Assembly (NCBI GenBank): GCA_900318175.1
Contig: ONJQ01000018.1
Location: 1 to 55,375, forward strand
Direction: 5' to 3'
Length of the DNA stretch: 55,375 bases
Origin: an uncultured Bacteroidales bacterium
GTDB lineage: Bacteria; Bacteroidota; Bacteroidia; Bacteroidales; P3
In this document: positions 42,757 to 50,830 of the stretch, piece after piece
How the letters are laid out: the number at the start of each line of letters is the position of its first letter
Numbering within the stretch: position 1 is the stretch's first letter
The notes under the pieces: model-generated
Told to the model about the DNA's origin: nothing
Databases searched by the model: none
Seen by the model: the letters and a program-made list of their open reading frames with translations, nothing else
Made by a program: the position numbers and the translations under genes

Positions 42757-43950
42757 TCATTTCAGCAGACAGCGTTCCACAATCAAGTCTGCCACCTCGC
42801 GCTTGCTCATCAGGGCCGACTTGTAGGCCTCCCCCTCCCTGCTCATGATGGTCACTCTGTTCGTCTCCACGCCGAAACCCGCGCCCTTGTCGCGCAGTGA
42901 GTTCAGCACTATGTAGTCCGCGTTCTTCCGCTCCATCTTGCCCCTTGCGTTCGTCTCCTCGTTGTCCGTTTCCAGTGCAAAGCCCACCAGCGTCTGCCCC
43001 GCCTGTTTCATGGTGCCCAGCGTGGCCAATATGTCGGGGTTCTGCACCAGCCTCAGCGTCATGCCTTCGTCGCCCTGTTTCTTCAGTTTGTGGTCCACCG
43101 TATGCTCCGGGCGGTAGTCTGCCACTGCGGCCGTCAGAATGGCCCCCACGCAAGAGGGGAACAGCCTCGTAGCCTCCGCCAGCATCTCGCGGGCGCACTC
43201 CACATCGTGGCGGTGTATCCCCGCCGTGGTGGTCACCATTTGCGTGGGTCCCGTCACCAGTTCCACCTCCGCCCCTTGGGCGGCCAGTGCCTCAGCGACG
43301 GCAAATCCCATCTTGCCGGATGAATAATTGCCTATGAATCTTACCGCGTCGATGCGCTCATACGTGGGTCCCGCCGTCACCAGCACCCTCTTGCCCCACA
43401 GCGGCATCACCTCCTTGGGTCTCAGGAGGTGGTTCAATGCCTCTACAATCTCCTCAGGCTCCGCCATGCGGCCTTTGCCCTCCGTACCGCACGCCAGGGC
43501 GCCCGTCCCCGGCTCCACCATCTCAACCCCTGTCGAACGCAGGTAAGCTATGTTGCGTTCCACAGCGGGGCATTCCCACATCTGCGTGTTCATTGCGGGG
43601 GCCATCAGCAGCGGCTTGCGGCTGAACGCCAGCAGCAGCGTGCTCAGCGCGTCGTCGCCGATGCCCGCGGCCAGCTTGCCTATCACGTTGGCCGTGGCGG
43701 GAGCCACAACCATCGCGTCGCCCCAATCCTTCAGGGATACGTGCTCTGTAGTGTGGTCGTTGCTGGGGGCAAAGAGGTCGCTATACAACGGGCGGCCGGA
43801 CACAGTCTCCAGCGTCAACCGCGTGACAAACTCCAGTGCATGAGCCGTGGCCACACACTGCACCTCATGCCCAGCCTTTACCAGCAACCGCACCAGCTGC
43901 GGAACCTTATAGGCTGCTATGCCACCAGTTATGCCTACAATGATTTTCAT
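42757..43950 (-). CDS. coaBC: CoaBC, phosphopantothenoylcysteine synthetase/decarboxylase
   Basis: A 397-residue bifunctional enzyme of coenzyme A synthesis. The CoaC flavoprotein half (1-180) has GITGGIAAYK at 6-15, His70 in TEHVSL as catalytic base, APAMNTQMW at 117-125 and Cys154 in ALACGTEGKGRM. The CoaB half (from about 188) has VTAGPTYERIDAVRFIGNYSSGKMG, LVTGPT, AAVADYRPE and a DHKLKKQG lysine loop. Its start overlaps the rpoZ stop by 4 bp, showing coupling in the bamD-rpoZ-coaBC operon. Confidence 0.96.
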   Translation of the reverse strand: MKIIVGITGGIAAYKVPQLVRLLVKAGHEVQCVATAHALEFVTRLTLETVSGRPLYSDLFAPSNDHTTEHVSLKDWGDAMVVAPATANVIGKLAAGIGDDALSTLLLAFSRKPLLMAPAMNTQMWECPAVERNIAYLRSTGVEMVEPGTGALACGTEGKGRMAEPEEIVEALNHLLRPKEVMPLWGKRVLVTAGPTYERIDAVRFIGNYSSGKMGFAVAEALAAQGAEVELVTGPTQMVTTTAGIHRHDVECAREMLAEATRLFPSCVGAILTAAVADYRPEHTVDHKLKKQGDEGMTLRLVQNPDILATLGTMKQAGQTLVGFALETDNEETNARGKMERKNADYIVLNSLRDKGAGFGVETNRVTIMSREGEAYKSALMSKREVADLIVERCLLK

Positions 43951-44327
43951 TCTGCTTGGCTGGCAATCACTGCCTCCTCCATGGCCTCCATGCGTTGCTG
44001 CTCCTTGTCCTCCTTGGCGGGGTTGCGGTAGTACAGCTCGTGGTCCAGGTATTCCTCAGTGGCCACTAAGACGGGTTTGGGCATCTGTTCGAAACGGCGC
44101 ACCACGTCTATCTGCTCGCGGTTCTCGTAGTATTCGTCAATGCCGTCGTTATTGTTTGCGAACTCCTCAATCTTCTTGTGCAGTTCTTTCTTTTCCTCTA
44201 TGGCAATCTGGTTGGCGCGTTTGGTCAGCACAGCCACCGTCTCATAGATATTACCAGTCATCTGGCTGAATTCGGCAGTGTTGCGGGTGATTGTTGTGTT
44301 CGGAATCTTCTTTTTCTTCTCTTCCAT
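43947..44327 (-). CDS. rpoZ: RNA polymerase omega subunit (Bacteroidota type)
   Basis: A 126-residue protein with the Rpb6/omega core TGNIYETVAVLTKRANQIA at residues 24-42, then NREQIDVVRRFEQMPKPVLVATEEYL and YYRNPAKE, as in Bacteroidetes omega proteins annotated only as Rpb6-like. It would help assemble and stabilise RNA polymerase. The end is Glu/Gln/Ala-rich and longer than in some relatives. It sits between bamD and coaBC, the usual place in this phylum. Confidence 0.88.
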   Translation of the reverse strand: MEEKKKKIPNTTITRNTAEFSQMTGNIYETVAVLTKRANQIAIEEKKELHKKIEEFANNNDGIDEYYENREQIDVVRRFEQMPKPVLVATEEYLDHELYYRNPAKEDKEQQRMEAMEEAVIASQAE

Positions 44328-44386
44328 ATTTCTTGAATTCGTTAATGCGTTATTGTGTGAATGTTTGAATTGTGTATGATTACTGA

Positions 44387-45193
44387 TTATTGATTTTCAA
44401 GGGTTGCGATGGCCGCACGGGCCTTGGTGTAGTAGTTGCGGGCTTTGTCCAGCCGGTCGGAGTCCTTGAACAGCGTGGCAAAGCGGTCGAAGTCGTTCAC
44501 CACCTGCTGCAGCCTTTCGCGCATCTTCTCCTGTCGGCTGTTGATGCCGTACTCGTAGCCGCTGGCAAGCATGTAGAACATCGCCTCCTCGCGGAAAGGC
44601 GAGTCGGGGTAGTTGTTCAGGAAAGCCTGCAGCGACACGTAGGCCGCATTGTAGTTCTCTGTCAGGTAATAGCCGTAGGCAATGTCGTAGTCCTTGTGCA
44701 TCAGCTTGTAGCGCAACTCGTCCAAGCGTGTGTTGATTTCGGGGATATGAACGCTGTTGGGGTAGCGGTCCACATACGACTCATACTCCGCAATGGCATC
44801 CTTCGTCAGCTTTTGGTCCAGGTAGTAGTCCGGCGACTCGTTGTACTTGCACGTGGCGGACATATACAGGGCCTCCTCGGCACGTTCGCTGTAGGGGAAA
44901 CGCTTGTAGAAGTTCTTGAACTGGTAGCCTGCGGAGTAGTAGTCCTTCTCGCCCATCAGGCACATGCCGTAGTACCACGAGATATTTTCGGCATTCTCCT
45001 TGCCGTGGTAGTGCATAATCAGATTCTCGAATAGCTGGATGGCCTTGGTGTAGTTCTTCTGTTCGTAGTATTTAACGGCTGCCGTATACTGCGCGTCGAA
45101 ATCATGACCTTTCAGCAATTTTTCATAGTTGCCGCAAGATGTTATAATAAAGGCTGTTAGGGCGATAATCGCTATTTTCAATGCAGTTTTCAT
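44387..45193 (-). CDS. bamD: BamD, outer-membrane assembly lipoprotein
   Basis: A 268-residue lipoprotein of the BAM complex, which folds beta-barrel proteins into the outer membrane. The start at 45,193 gives a lipoprotein signal, MKTALKIAII...FIITSC, with Cys20 as the modified residue; an in-frame TTG at 45,202 lies within the promoter and is rejected. The mature part has five TPR-like helical repeats, for example AVKYYEQKNYTKAIQLFENLI near 40-60 and YYSAGYQFKNFYKRFPYSERAEEALYM near 85-112. First gene of the bamD-rpoZ-coaBC operon. Confidence 0.93.
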   Translation of the reverse strand: MKTALKIAIIALTAFIITSCGNYEKLLKGHDFDAQYTAAVKYYEQKNYTKAIQLFENLIMHYHGKENAENISWYYGMCLMGEKDYYSAGYQFKNFYKRFPYSERAEEALYMSATCKYNESPDYYLDQKLTKDAIAEYESYVDRYPNSVHIPEINTRLDELRYKLMHKDYDIAYGYYLTENYNAAYVSLQAFLNNYPDSPFREEAMFYMLASGYEYGINSRQEKMRERLQQVVNDFDRFATLFKDSDRLDKARNYYTKARAAIATLENQ

Positions 45194-45199
45194 AACTTG

Positions 45200-45207
45200 C
45201 AAAGATA
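45200..45207 (-). promoter_or_regulatory. -7 box of the bamD operon
   Basis: TATCTTTG on the minus strand, preceded by A8 and GTG. The bamD ATG at 45,193 lies only 6 bases beyond the box, so the transcript would have almost no leader. Confidence 0.75.
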
Positions 45208-45335
45208 CACTTTTTTTTGCATTTAACGGCCATTTAATAGATTTTAAACCTTCTGCCCGTCCGCTCGGTGCCCGCCTGTCGCCCTCTGGCGGCTATCCCC
45301 GCTTCCCTTCTCGGGTTTCTGTAGCTCCACTCTTT

Positions 45336-45452
45336 CTTTCATTCTTCGCCCATTGAGCGGAATTCAGTTGTCCAATGAAAGAGGAACAAATGAGGAACAA
45401 ATGTTAGAGAACTGAGGTAAAAGGAGCAAAGGAAGAACGAAGGAAAAGCGAC
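45336..45452. repeat. Dispersed repeat element, copy 2
   Basis: The 30-bp segment 45,388-45,417 is identical to 33,690-33,719. CTTTCATT (45,336-45,343) and AATGAAAG (45,374-45,381) form a perfect 8-bp inverted pair. An 11-bp unit GAGGAACAAAT is repeated in tandem (45,381-45,391 and 45,392-45,402). The following AAGGAGCAAAG/GAACGAAGG resembles the right arm of copy 1 but its left arm is more diverged. Confidence 0.7.
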
Positions 45453-45488
45453 AAAAACATAAAAATGCAGTGTCGTTTGGGCGAAAAG

Positions 45489-45519
45489 TTGAATTATCCG
45501 AATTTTATTTGTATCTTTG
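45489..45519 (+). promoter_or_regulatory. Promoter of guaA
   Basis: TTG at 45,489-45,491 and TATCTTTG at 45,512-45,519, separated by 20 bp, match the Bacteroidota consensus. The ATG at 45,543 leaves a leader of about 20 nt. Confidence 0.85.
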
Positions 45520-45542
45520 CTTCCTATAAAGTGAATTGAACT

Positions 45543-47069
45543 ATGGATACAATAATTGTCTTAGATTTTGGTTCTCAGTACACTCAGCTTATAGCCCGCA
45601 AGATACGCGAACTAAATATTTATTGTGAAATACATCCCTTTAACAAGGTTCCGGCCTTGACTTCTGATGTAAAGGGAGTTGTTTTTTCGGGTAGCCCCTA
45701 CAGTTGCAACGCTGTCGATGCCCCCGTGCCCGACATGACGGGCATCAAGGGCCGTCTGCCCTTGTTGGCAGTGTGCTACGGTGCTCAGTATCTGGCCAAG
45801 TATGGCGGCGGCAAAGTGCAGCAGTCCAATACGCGCGAGTATGGCCGTGCCAATCTGAATTTTATCGACAGCAACAGCCCTCTGATGAAGGGCGTGCCCA
45901 CGGGCAGCCAGGTGTGGATGAGCCATGGCGACACCATCGAGTGCCTCCCGGACAATTATCATGTGATTTGCTCCACCGACAGCGTGAAGAACGCTGGCTA
46001 TCAGATTGAGGGCGAACAGACCTACGCTATCCAATTCCACCCCGAAGTGCACCATTCCGTTGACGGATTGACGATACTGAAAAATTTTGTCGTGGACATT
46101 TGCGGCTGCGCCCAGTCGTGGACCCCTGAGTCGTTTATCGAGACCACTGTGGCCGAGTTGCGCGCCAAGGTGGGCGGCGACAAAGTGGTGCTGGGCCTGA
46201 GCGGCGGTGTGGATTCCACGGTGGCAGCCGTGTTGCTGAACCGTGCCATCGGCCACCAGCTGCATTGCATCTTTGTCGACAACGGTTTGTTGCGCAAAAA
46301 CGAGTTTGAGGGTGTGCTGGAGTCCTATCGCGACATGGGACTGAACGTGAAGGGCGTGGATGCCAAGGAGCGTTTCTACAGTGTGCTGGCCGGAGTGACC
46401 GACCCCGAGAAGAAACGCAAGGCCATAGGAAAGACCTTCATTGATGTCTTTGACGCCGAGGCCAAGCAGATAACCGATGCCAAATGGCTGGGCCAGGGCA
46501 CCATCTATCCTGATGTGATTGAGTCCAGCTCGGTGAAAGGCCCGTCGCAGACCATCAAGTCGCACCACAATGTGGGCGGACTGCCGGATTATATGAAGTT
46601 GCAGCTTGTCGAACCGTTGCGCAGCCTCTTCAAGGACGAGGTGCGGCGCGTGGGTAGGCAGTTGGGCATCAAACAGGAACTGATCGGGCGGCATCCCTTC
46701 CCAGGCCCCGGTCTGGCCATCCGCATACTGAGCGACGTGACGCCGGAGAAGGTGCGGCTGCTGCAGGAGGTGGACGACATCTTTGTGCAGGGGCTGCGCG
46801 ACAACGACTTGTATGACAAGGTGTGGCAGGCGGGCTGCATGCTGCTGCCTGTGCAGTCGGTCGGCGTGATGGGTGATGAACGCACGTACGAGAGCGTCGT
46901 GGCACTGAGGGCTGTGGAGTCCGTGGACGGCATGACGGCTGACTGGTGCCATCTGCCCTACGACTTCCTGGCAAAGGTGTCCAACGACATCATCAACCGT
47001 GTGAAGGGTGTGAACCGTGTGGTTTACGACATCAGTTCCAAACCGCCGGCAACCATTGAGTGGGAATAA
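45543..47069 (+). CDS. guaA: GuaA, glutamine-hydrolysing GMP synthase
   Basis: A 508-residue enzyme converting XMP to GMP. The class I amidotransferase half has [18 protein letters not shown] at 6-23, the nucleophile Cys78 in [12 protein letters not shown], and [11 protein letters not shown] near 160-170. The synthetase half has the PP-loop [10 protein letters not shown] at 217-226, [11 protein letters not shown], and the C-terminal dimer domain [15 protein letters not shown] near 382-396 and [12 protein letters not shown] at the end. The XMP-contacting C-terminus is complete. Single promoter; the next gene starts 116 bp downstream. Confidence 0.97.
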   Translation: MDTIIVLDFGSQYTQLIARKIRELNIYCEIHPFNKVPALTSDVKGVVFSGSPYSCNAVDAPVPDMTGIKGRLPLLAVCYGAQYLAKYGGGKVQQSNTREYGRANLNFIDSNSPLMKGVPTGSQVWMSHGDTIECLPDNYHVICSTDSVKNAGYQIEGEQTYAIQFHPEVHHSVDGLTILKNFVVDICGCAQSWTPESFIETTVAELRAKVGGDKVVLGLSGGVDSTVAAVLLNRAIGHQLHCIFVDNGLLRKNEFEGVLESYRDMGLNVKGVDAKERFYSVLAGVTDPEKKRKAIGKTFIDVFDAEAKQITDAKWLGQGTIYPDVIESSSVKGPSQTIKSHHNVGGLPDYMKLQLVEPLRSLFKDEVRRVGRQLGIKQELIGRHPFPGPGLAIRILSDVTPEKVRLLQEVDDIFVQGLRDNDLYDKVWQAGCMLLPVQSVGVMGDERTYESVVALRAVESVDGMTADWCHLPYDFLAKVSNDIINRVKGVNRVVYDISSKPPATIEWE

Positions 47070-47185
47070 ACTGGATATTGAAAAAGAACTGCAAAGCCTG
47101 ATATCACTTTTCGGTTCCAAATAAGACTCACAAATAAACACAATCACGAATTAATACATTCATATTTTCGCACACTTCTCAATCT

Positions 47186-48802
47186 ATGAAACAGAAACAT
47201 CAGTTCCGTCGGGTAGCAAAGATATTGAAGGGTCTCCTTGTTGTGAGTCTGCTTTTCAATTTTCAATTTTCAGCTTTCAATACGGCTCGCGCCCAGATGA
47301 AAGGCGGCACGCCGGTAAAGGTGACACACAAAACGCAAATGGTGAATGGCAAGCGCTATTTCATCCATATCGTTGAGCAGGGTCAGACGGTGTATGCCAT
47401 TTCGAGGGCATACGGATTGAAGGAGGTGGAGGCTATCACAAAGAAAGATATCCATTTCCTGCAAGTGGGCGACACGGTTTGGCTGCCCTGCAAGGGACAG
47501 CGTCTGCCTGATGGAACCACGGCACCCCAAGCCACGGATGCCCCTTCGGTATCGACACAAGGCACAGCCACACAACCCACGGAAAGCGAGTCGCGAGGCC
47601 AACATGCTGCACAAACCTCATCAGCCACACAGGCCTCCACGGTAGCACCGCAAGTGGAGACGGAATATGGCCCGGGGGCCGAGGTGAGGCAGCGCGTCAA
47701 TCCGCAGAGTATTGTGGTGTCGGTGATGATGCCCCTTTACCTCAGTCAGATGGAGAGCATATCGACCTCCAAGTTCGACGTGGAACAGCGGGGCAAGACC
47801 ACTTATAAGAGTTTAGAGTTCATCCAGTTCTACGAAGGTCTGCTGTTGGGCTTGGACCAGTTGGAGAAGATGGGATATAACGTGACGCTCAATGTGGTGG
47901 ACGTGGAGGGCAACAGTGACGAGGTTGTCGAGCAAGCCTTTCGTAGCCACAAGGTGGCGGAGAGCGACCTGCTGATAGCCATGCTGACCCGCCAGCCTTT
48001 CGAGAAGGTGAGCAAGCTGGCACGCGAGTCGCGCCTGTTTGTGGTCAATCCGGTGTCCGACCGCGAAGAGATTGTGAAGGATAACCCATACGTCTTCAAA
48101 TGCATGCCGTCGGTCAAGGCCAAAGCTAAGGCCACGGTGGAGGCCATCCACAACACGCTGCCCACCGCCGAGGTGTATGTCATTCACTCCGGTGCCCGCG
48201 CCGAGAAGAGCGCCTTGGCGGCTCTCACCGCCGAGATGGACAAGGTGGAGGGCATGCGCTACAAACTGGTTGATTGGGCCAAAGCGCAAAAGCTCACCAC
48301 AATGTTGAAAAACAGCGGCCAGACGGTGGTTGTGAGTCTCTACGACCAGGACAAGGGCAAGAACCGCATCTATGCATCGCAGCTGCTCAACAAACTATCT
48401 TCAATCAAGACCAATACCCCTTACCTCTTCACCTTTGTGGATTGGACGACGCTGTATTCGGACATTGATTTCGCCCAGTTGCAGAGTCTGAACTACCACA
48501 CTTTCTATGGCGACTGGCTGATGACGGAGGAGGTGCAAAAGGCTTTTGTGGAAAGGTTCCGCGAGGAGTTCAAAACCGAGCCGGTCAGCGCCTACGCGGG
48601 TATGGCCAACGATATTATCCTCTATTTCGTGACGGGTTTGCACAACGCCGGCACGGCGTTCCTGATGCAGCCCACCCAGCAGCAGACGAAGGGCATGATG
48701 TACCCCCTTGGCTTCGGCCACGACCGCAGGGATTATGGCTACGAGAACGGCACGGCGGTGCTGCACCGCATGGTTGATTACCAATTCAAGGCTGTGAGAT
48801 GA
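47186..48802 (+). CDS. LysM and periplasmic-binding-protein-like fusion
   Basis: A 538-residue exported protein. The signal peptide is about residues 1-37, with a repetitive stretch encoding FNFQFSAFNTARA. A LysM domain lies at about 56-105 (YFIHIVEQGQTVYAISRAYGL...LQVGDTVWLP), followed by a Thr/Gln/Ser-rich linker (110-165). The C-terminal part (about 172-530) has the two-lobed fold of ABC-type substrate-binding or receptor proteins: VSVMMPLYLSQM, LLLGLDQLEKMGYNVTLNVVDVEG, and SALAALTAEMDKVEGMRYKLVDW. This fusion is common in Bacteroidota; its job is unknown, possibly wall-associated sensing. Its stop overlaps the lpxC start (ATGA). Confidence 0.85.
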   Translation: MKQKHQFRRVAKILKGLLVVSLLFNFQFSAFNTARAQMKGGTPVKVTHKTQMVNGKRYFIHIVEQGQTVYAISRAYGLKEVEAITKKDIHFLQVGDTVWLPCKGQRLPDGTTAPQATDAPSVSTQGTATQPTESESRGQHAAQTSSATQASTVAPQVETEYGPGAEVRQRVNPQSIVVSVMMPLYLSQMESISTSKFDVEQRGKTTYKSLEFIQFYEGLLLGLDQLEKMGYNVTLNVVDVEGNSDEVVEQAFRSHKVAESDLLIAMLTRQPFEKVSKLARESRLFVVNPVSDREEIVKDNPYVFKCMPSVKAKAKATVEAIHNTLPTAEVYVIHSGARAEKSALAALTAEMDKVEGMRYKLVDWAKAQKLTTMLKNSGQTVVVSLYDQDKGKNRIYASQLLNKLSSIKTNTPYLFTFVDWTTLYSDIDFAQLQSLNYHTFYGDWLMTEEVQKAFVERFREEFKTEPVSAYAGMANDIILYFVTGLHNAGTAFLMQPTQQQTKGMMYPLGFGHDRRDYGYENGTAVLHRMVDYQFKAVR

Positions 48803-49749
48803 AACAGAGAACGATAGGGAAGGAGTTCCGCATGACGGGCATGGGGCTGCACACAGGCCGCACAGTGACGGTGACGGTACGTCCCGCACCGCCGGATTTC
48901 GGCATCGCCTTCAGACGCACGGACCGTTTCAGCATCGTTACGCTGAAGGCTTTGGCGGACGTGGTGAGCGAGACGAAACGCGGCACGACGCTGGGCACAG
49001 GCCGCCACAGCGTGGCGACGGTGGAACATCTGATGTCCGCCCTGCACGGCTGCGAAGTGGACAACGCACTGGTGGAGCTGGATGGTGGCGAGGTGCCTAT
49101 CCTTGACGGGTCGGCACGCCCCTGGATGATGCAGCTGGCTCGCGTAGGAACGGTGGAGCAGAATGCTGAGCGGCACGAGTTTGTCTTTGACGAGCGACTA
49201 AAGTTTGAGTATAAGCAGACGGGGAGTGTGTATGAGGTGGAGCCCGGCGAGGGCTTTTCGGTGGATTGCGTGATTGACTTTCCCGGGAGCGTGATTGGTA
49301 GGCAGTGCTCAAGGCTGGACGATATGTCGCAGTATGAGCGGGAGATTGCCCCATGCCGCACGTTCGTCTTCCTGCATGAGATTGAGCCGCTGCTGCACCT
49401 GAATCTGATTAAGGGCGGAAGCCTGGACAATGCACTGGTGTTTGTGAACAAGGAACTGGGACCCCGCCAGCTGAGAAGGCTGGAACGGACGTTCCACAAG
49501 GATGCACAGCAGTTCAGGGTGCACGACGGGGTGCTGAACACCACGGATCCCTATTTCCCCAACGAGCCGAGCCGGCATAAACTGCTGGACTTCATCGGCG
49601 ACGTTAGGCTGGTGGGCATGCCGCTGAGGGGGCATTTCAGCATCTACAAACCCGGCCACAGGGCCAACGTGGCGTTTGGCATCTACTTGATGGATTATAT
49701 CAAAACGAGAATGGAAAATGGCAGCGGAACTGCTCCGCACAAAATATAA
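48799..49749 (+). CDS. lpxC: LpxC, UDP-3-O-acyl-GlcNAc deacetylase, not fused to FabZ
   Basis: A 316-residue zinc enzyme carrying out the committed step of lipid A synthesis. Catalytic elements are complete: TVEHLMSALHG with Glu76 and His77, CRTFVFLHEIEPL, the zinc pair in SRHKLLDFIGD (His260, Asp264), and His287 in KPGHRAN. In most Bacteroidota LpxC carries a C-terminal FabZ dehydratase domain and is about 460 residues long; here the protein stops after LMDYIKTRM and a short tail. It overlaps the LysM gene and is 7 bp before lpxA. Confidence 0.93.
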   Translation: MKQRTIGKEFRMTGMGLHTGRTVTVTVRPAPPDFGIAFRRTDRFSIVTLKALADVVSETKRGTTLGTGRHSVATVEHLMSALHGCEVDNALVELDGGEVPILDGSARPWMMQLARVGTVEQNAERHEFVFDERLKFEYKQTGSVYEVEPGEGFSVDCVIDFPGSVIGRQCSRLDDMSQYEREIAPCRTFVFLHEIEPLLHLNLIKGGSLDNALVFVNKELGPRQLRRLERTFHKDAQQFRVHDGVLNTTDPYFPNEPSRHKLLDFIGDVRLVGMPLRGHFSIYKPGHRANVAFGIYLMDYIKTRMENGSGTAPHKI

Positions 49750-49756
49750 TTATGCT

Positions 49757-50545
49757 ATGCAAATGAACGATATACATCCCAACGCTAAGATTGGGAACAA
49801 CGTAAAGATAGGGAATTTCACGACGATAGCCGACGACGTGGTGATTGGCGACGGTTGCGACATCGGACCCAATGTGACCATCTACCCGGGTGCACGCATC
49901 GGCGCGGGATGCAGGATTTTCCCTGGCTCGGTCATCTCGGCCATACCGCAGGACTTGAAGTTCGACGGTGAGTACACGACGTGCGAGATCGGCGAGGGGA
50001 ACACCATCCGCGAGTGCTGCACAATAAACCGCGGCACGTCGGCCTCGGGCCGCACGGTGGTGGGCAACAATAACCTGCTGATGGCTTACGTCCACGTGGC
50101 GCACGACTGTGTGGTGGGCAACAATTGCGTGTTTGCCAACAACGCCACGCTGGCGGGCCACATTGTGGTGGGCGACTACGTGATACTGGGCGGCAAGACG
50201 GCCTGTCTGCAGTTCATCCACATCGGGTCGCACGTGATTACGTCGGGAGGGTCGCTGGTGGATAAGGATATTCCACCCTTTGTGAAGGCCGCCCGTTATC
50301 CCATCTCCTACGCCGGCGTGAACTCGTTGGGGTTGCAGCGCAGGGGCTTCAGCCGCGAGGAGATCAATAATATCACGGACATCTACCGCTTCATCTTCCA
50401 GAAGGGCTACTCCATCAGCCACGCTGTGGAGGAAATCAAGGAACGCTATGGCCACACCGACGAGGGGAAGCAGGTGCTCAGCTTCATAGGCAGCGCGACG
50501 ACGGGCCTGATGAAGGGCTACACCTTTATGAAGAGGCAGGGATGA
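49757..50545 (+). CDS. lpxA: LpxA, acyl-ACP:UDP-GlcNAc O-acyltransferase
   Basis: A 262-residue left-handed beta-helix enzyme that puts the first acyl chain on UDP-GlcNAc for lipid A. I use the ATG at 49,757 (MQMNDIHPNAKIG); an upstream in-frame start at 49,718 overlaps lpxC. Hexapeptide turns run through residues 10-180. The catalytic histidine is His116 in YVHVAHDCVVGN, next to His113. IPQDLKFDGEYTTCEIGEGN and RECCTINRGT are family signatures. The C-terminal helices (about 195-262) include GLQRRGFSREEI. Coupled to lpxC with a 7-bp gap. Confidence 0.96.
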   Translation: MQMNDIHPNAKIGNNVKIGNFTTIADDVVIGDGCDIGPNVTIYPGARIGAGCRIFPGSVISAIPQDLKFDGEYTTCEIGEGNTIRECCTINRGTSASGRTVVGNNNLLMAYVHVAHDCVVGNNCVFANNATLAGHIVVGDYVILGGKTACLQFIHIGSHVITSGGSLVDKDIPPFVKAARYPISYAGVNSLGLQRRGFSREEINNITDIYRFIFQKGYSISHAVEEIKERYGHTDEGKQVLSFIGSATTGLMKGYTFMKRQG

Positions 50546-50599
50546 GCCGCAGCGAATAGGAGAGTAAATACATACACAATAATATAATATTGAATTGTT

Positions 50600-50827
50600 A
50601 TGAAGAAGAAACTTTTGGTGGCCTTGATGGCGATAGGGGTGCTTGCACTGGCGGTGGCTTGCAAGGCTAAGGAGTGCCATTGCACGTCGGTACGTTCGGG
50701 TGAACCTCCCGCTCACAGCCTGGAACCATTGGGAAACCACAAGAATTGCTCGGAGCTTGACAGGCAATGGACGGCTTCGGACAGCTCGCAGGATTTGTTG
50801 AAAAAGACCTGCGTAGAGGCGGAATAG
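50600..50827 (+). CDS. Small cysteine-containing lipoprotein, unknown function
   Basis: A 75-residue peptide. The start MKKKLLVALMAIGVLALAVAC forms a lipoprotein-like signal, with Cys21 as possible lipidation site (lipobox AVAC is slightly atypical). The mature part KAKECHCTSV...NCSELDRQW...KKTCVEAE has four further cysteines (CHC, NC, TC), which may pair in the periplasm. No family recognised. It lies 54 bp after lpxA and 3 bp before the flippase, so it is probably part of the same transcript. Confidence 0.6.
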   Translation: MKKKLLVALMAIGVLALAVACKAKECHCTSVRSGEPPAHSLEPLGNHKNCSELDRQWTASDSSQDLLKKTCVEAE

Positions 50828-50830
50828 TGG

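Larger units (their letters stand above)
45194..45542. other. 349-bp divergent intergenic region with two promoters and a repeat
   Basis: Contains the bamD promoter (minus) at 45,200-45,207, the guaA promoter (plus) at 45,489-45,519, and the second copy of the dispersed repeat. A purine-rich plus strand runs from about 45,377 to 45,452. No coding sequence seen. Confidence 0.75.

Noticed and set aside
45377-45452. Purine-rich tract with tandem 11-mers as a CRISPR-like or iteron array
   Set aside because: Only two adjacent units without spacers; it fits the dispersed repeat better and there is no replication gene nearby.
45612-47147. 511-codon minus-strand open frame opposite guaA
   Set aside because: His/Gln-rich translation with no domain; guaA on the plus strand is complete with promoter and all motifs.
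49700-50767. 355-codon minus-strand open frame opposite lpxA
   Set aside because: Antisense to a certain gene; composition is typical of a GC-rich mirror frame.
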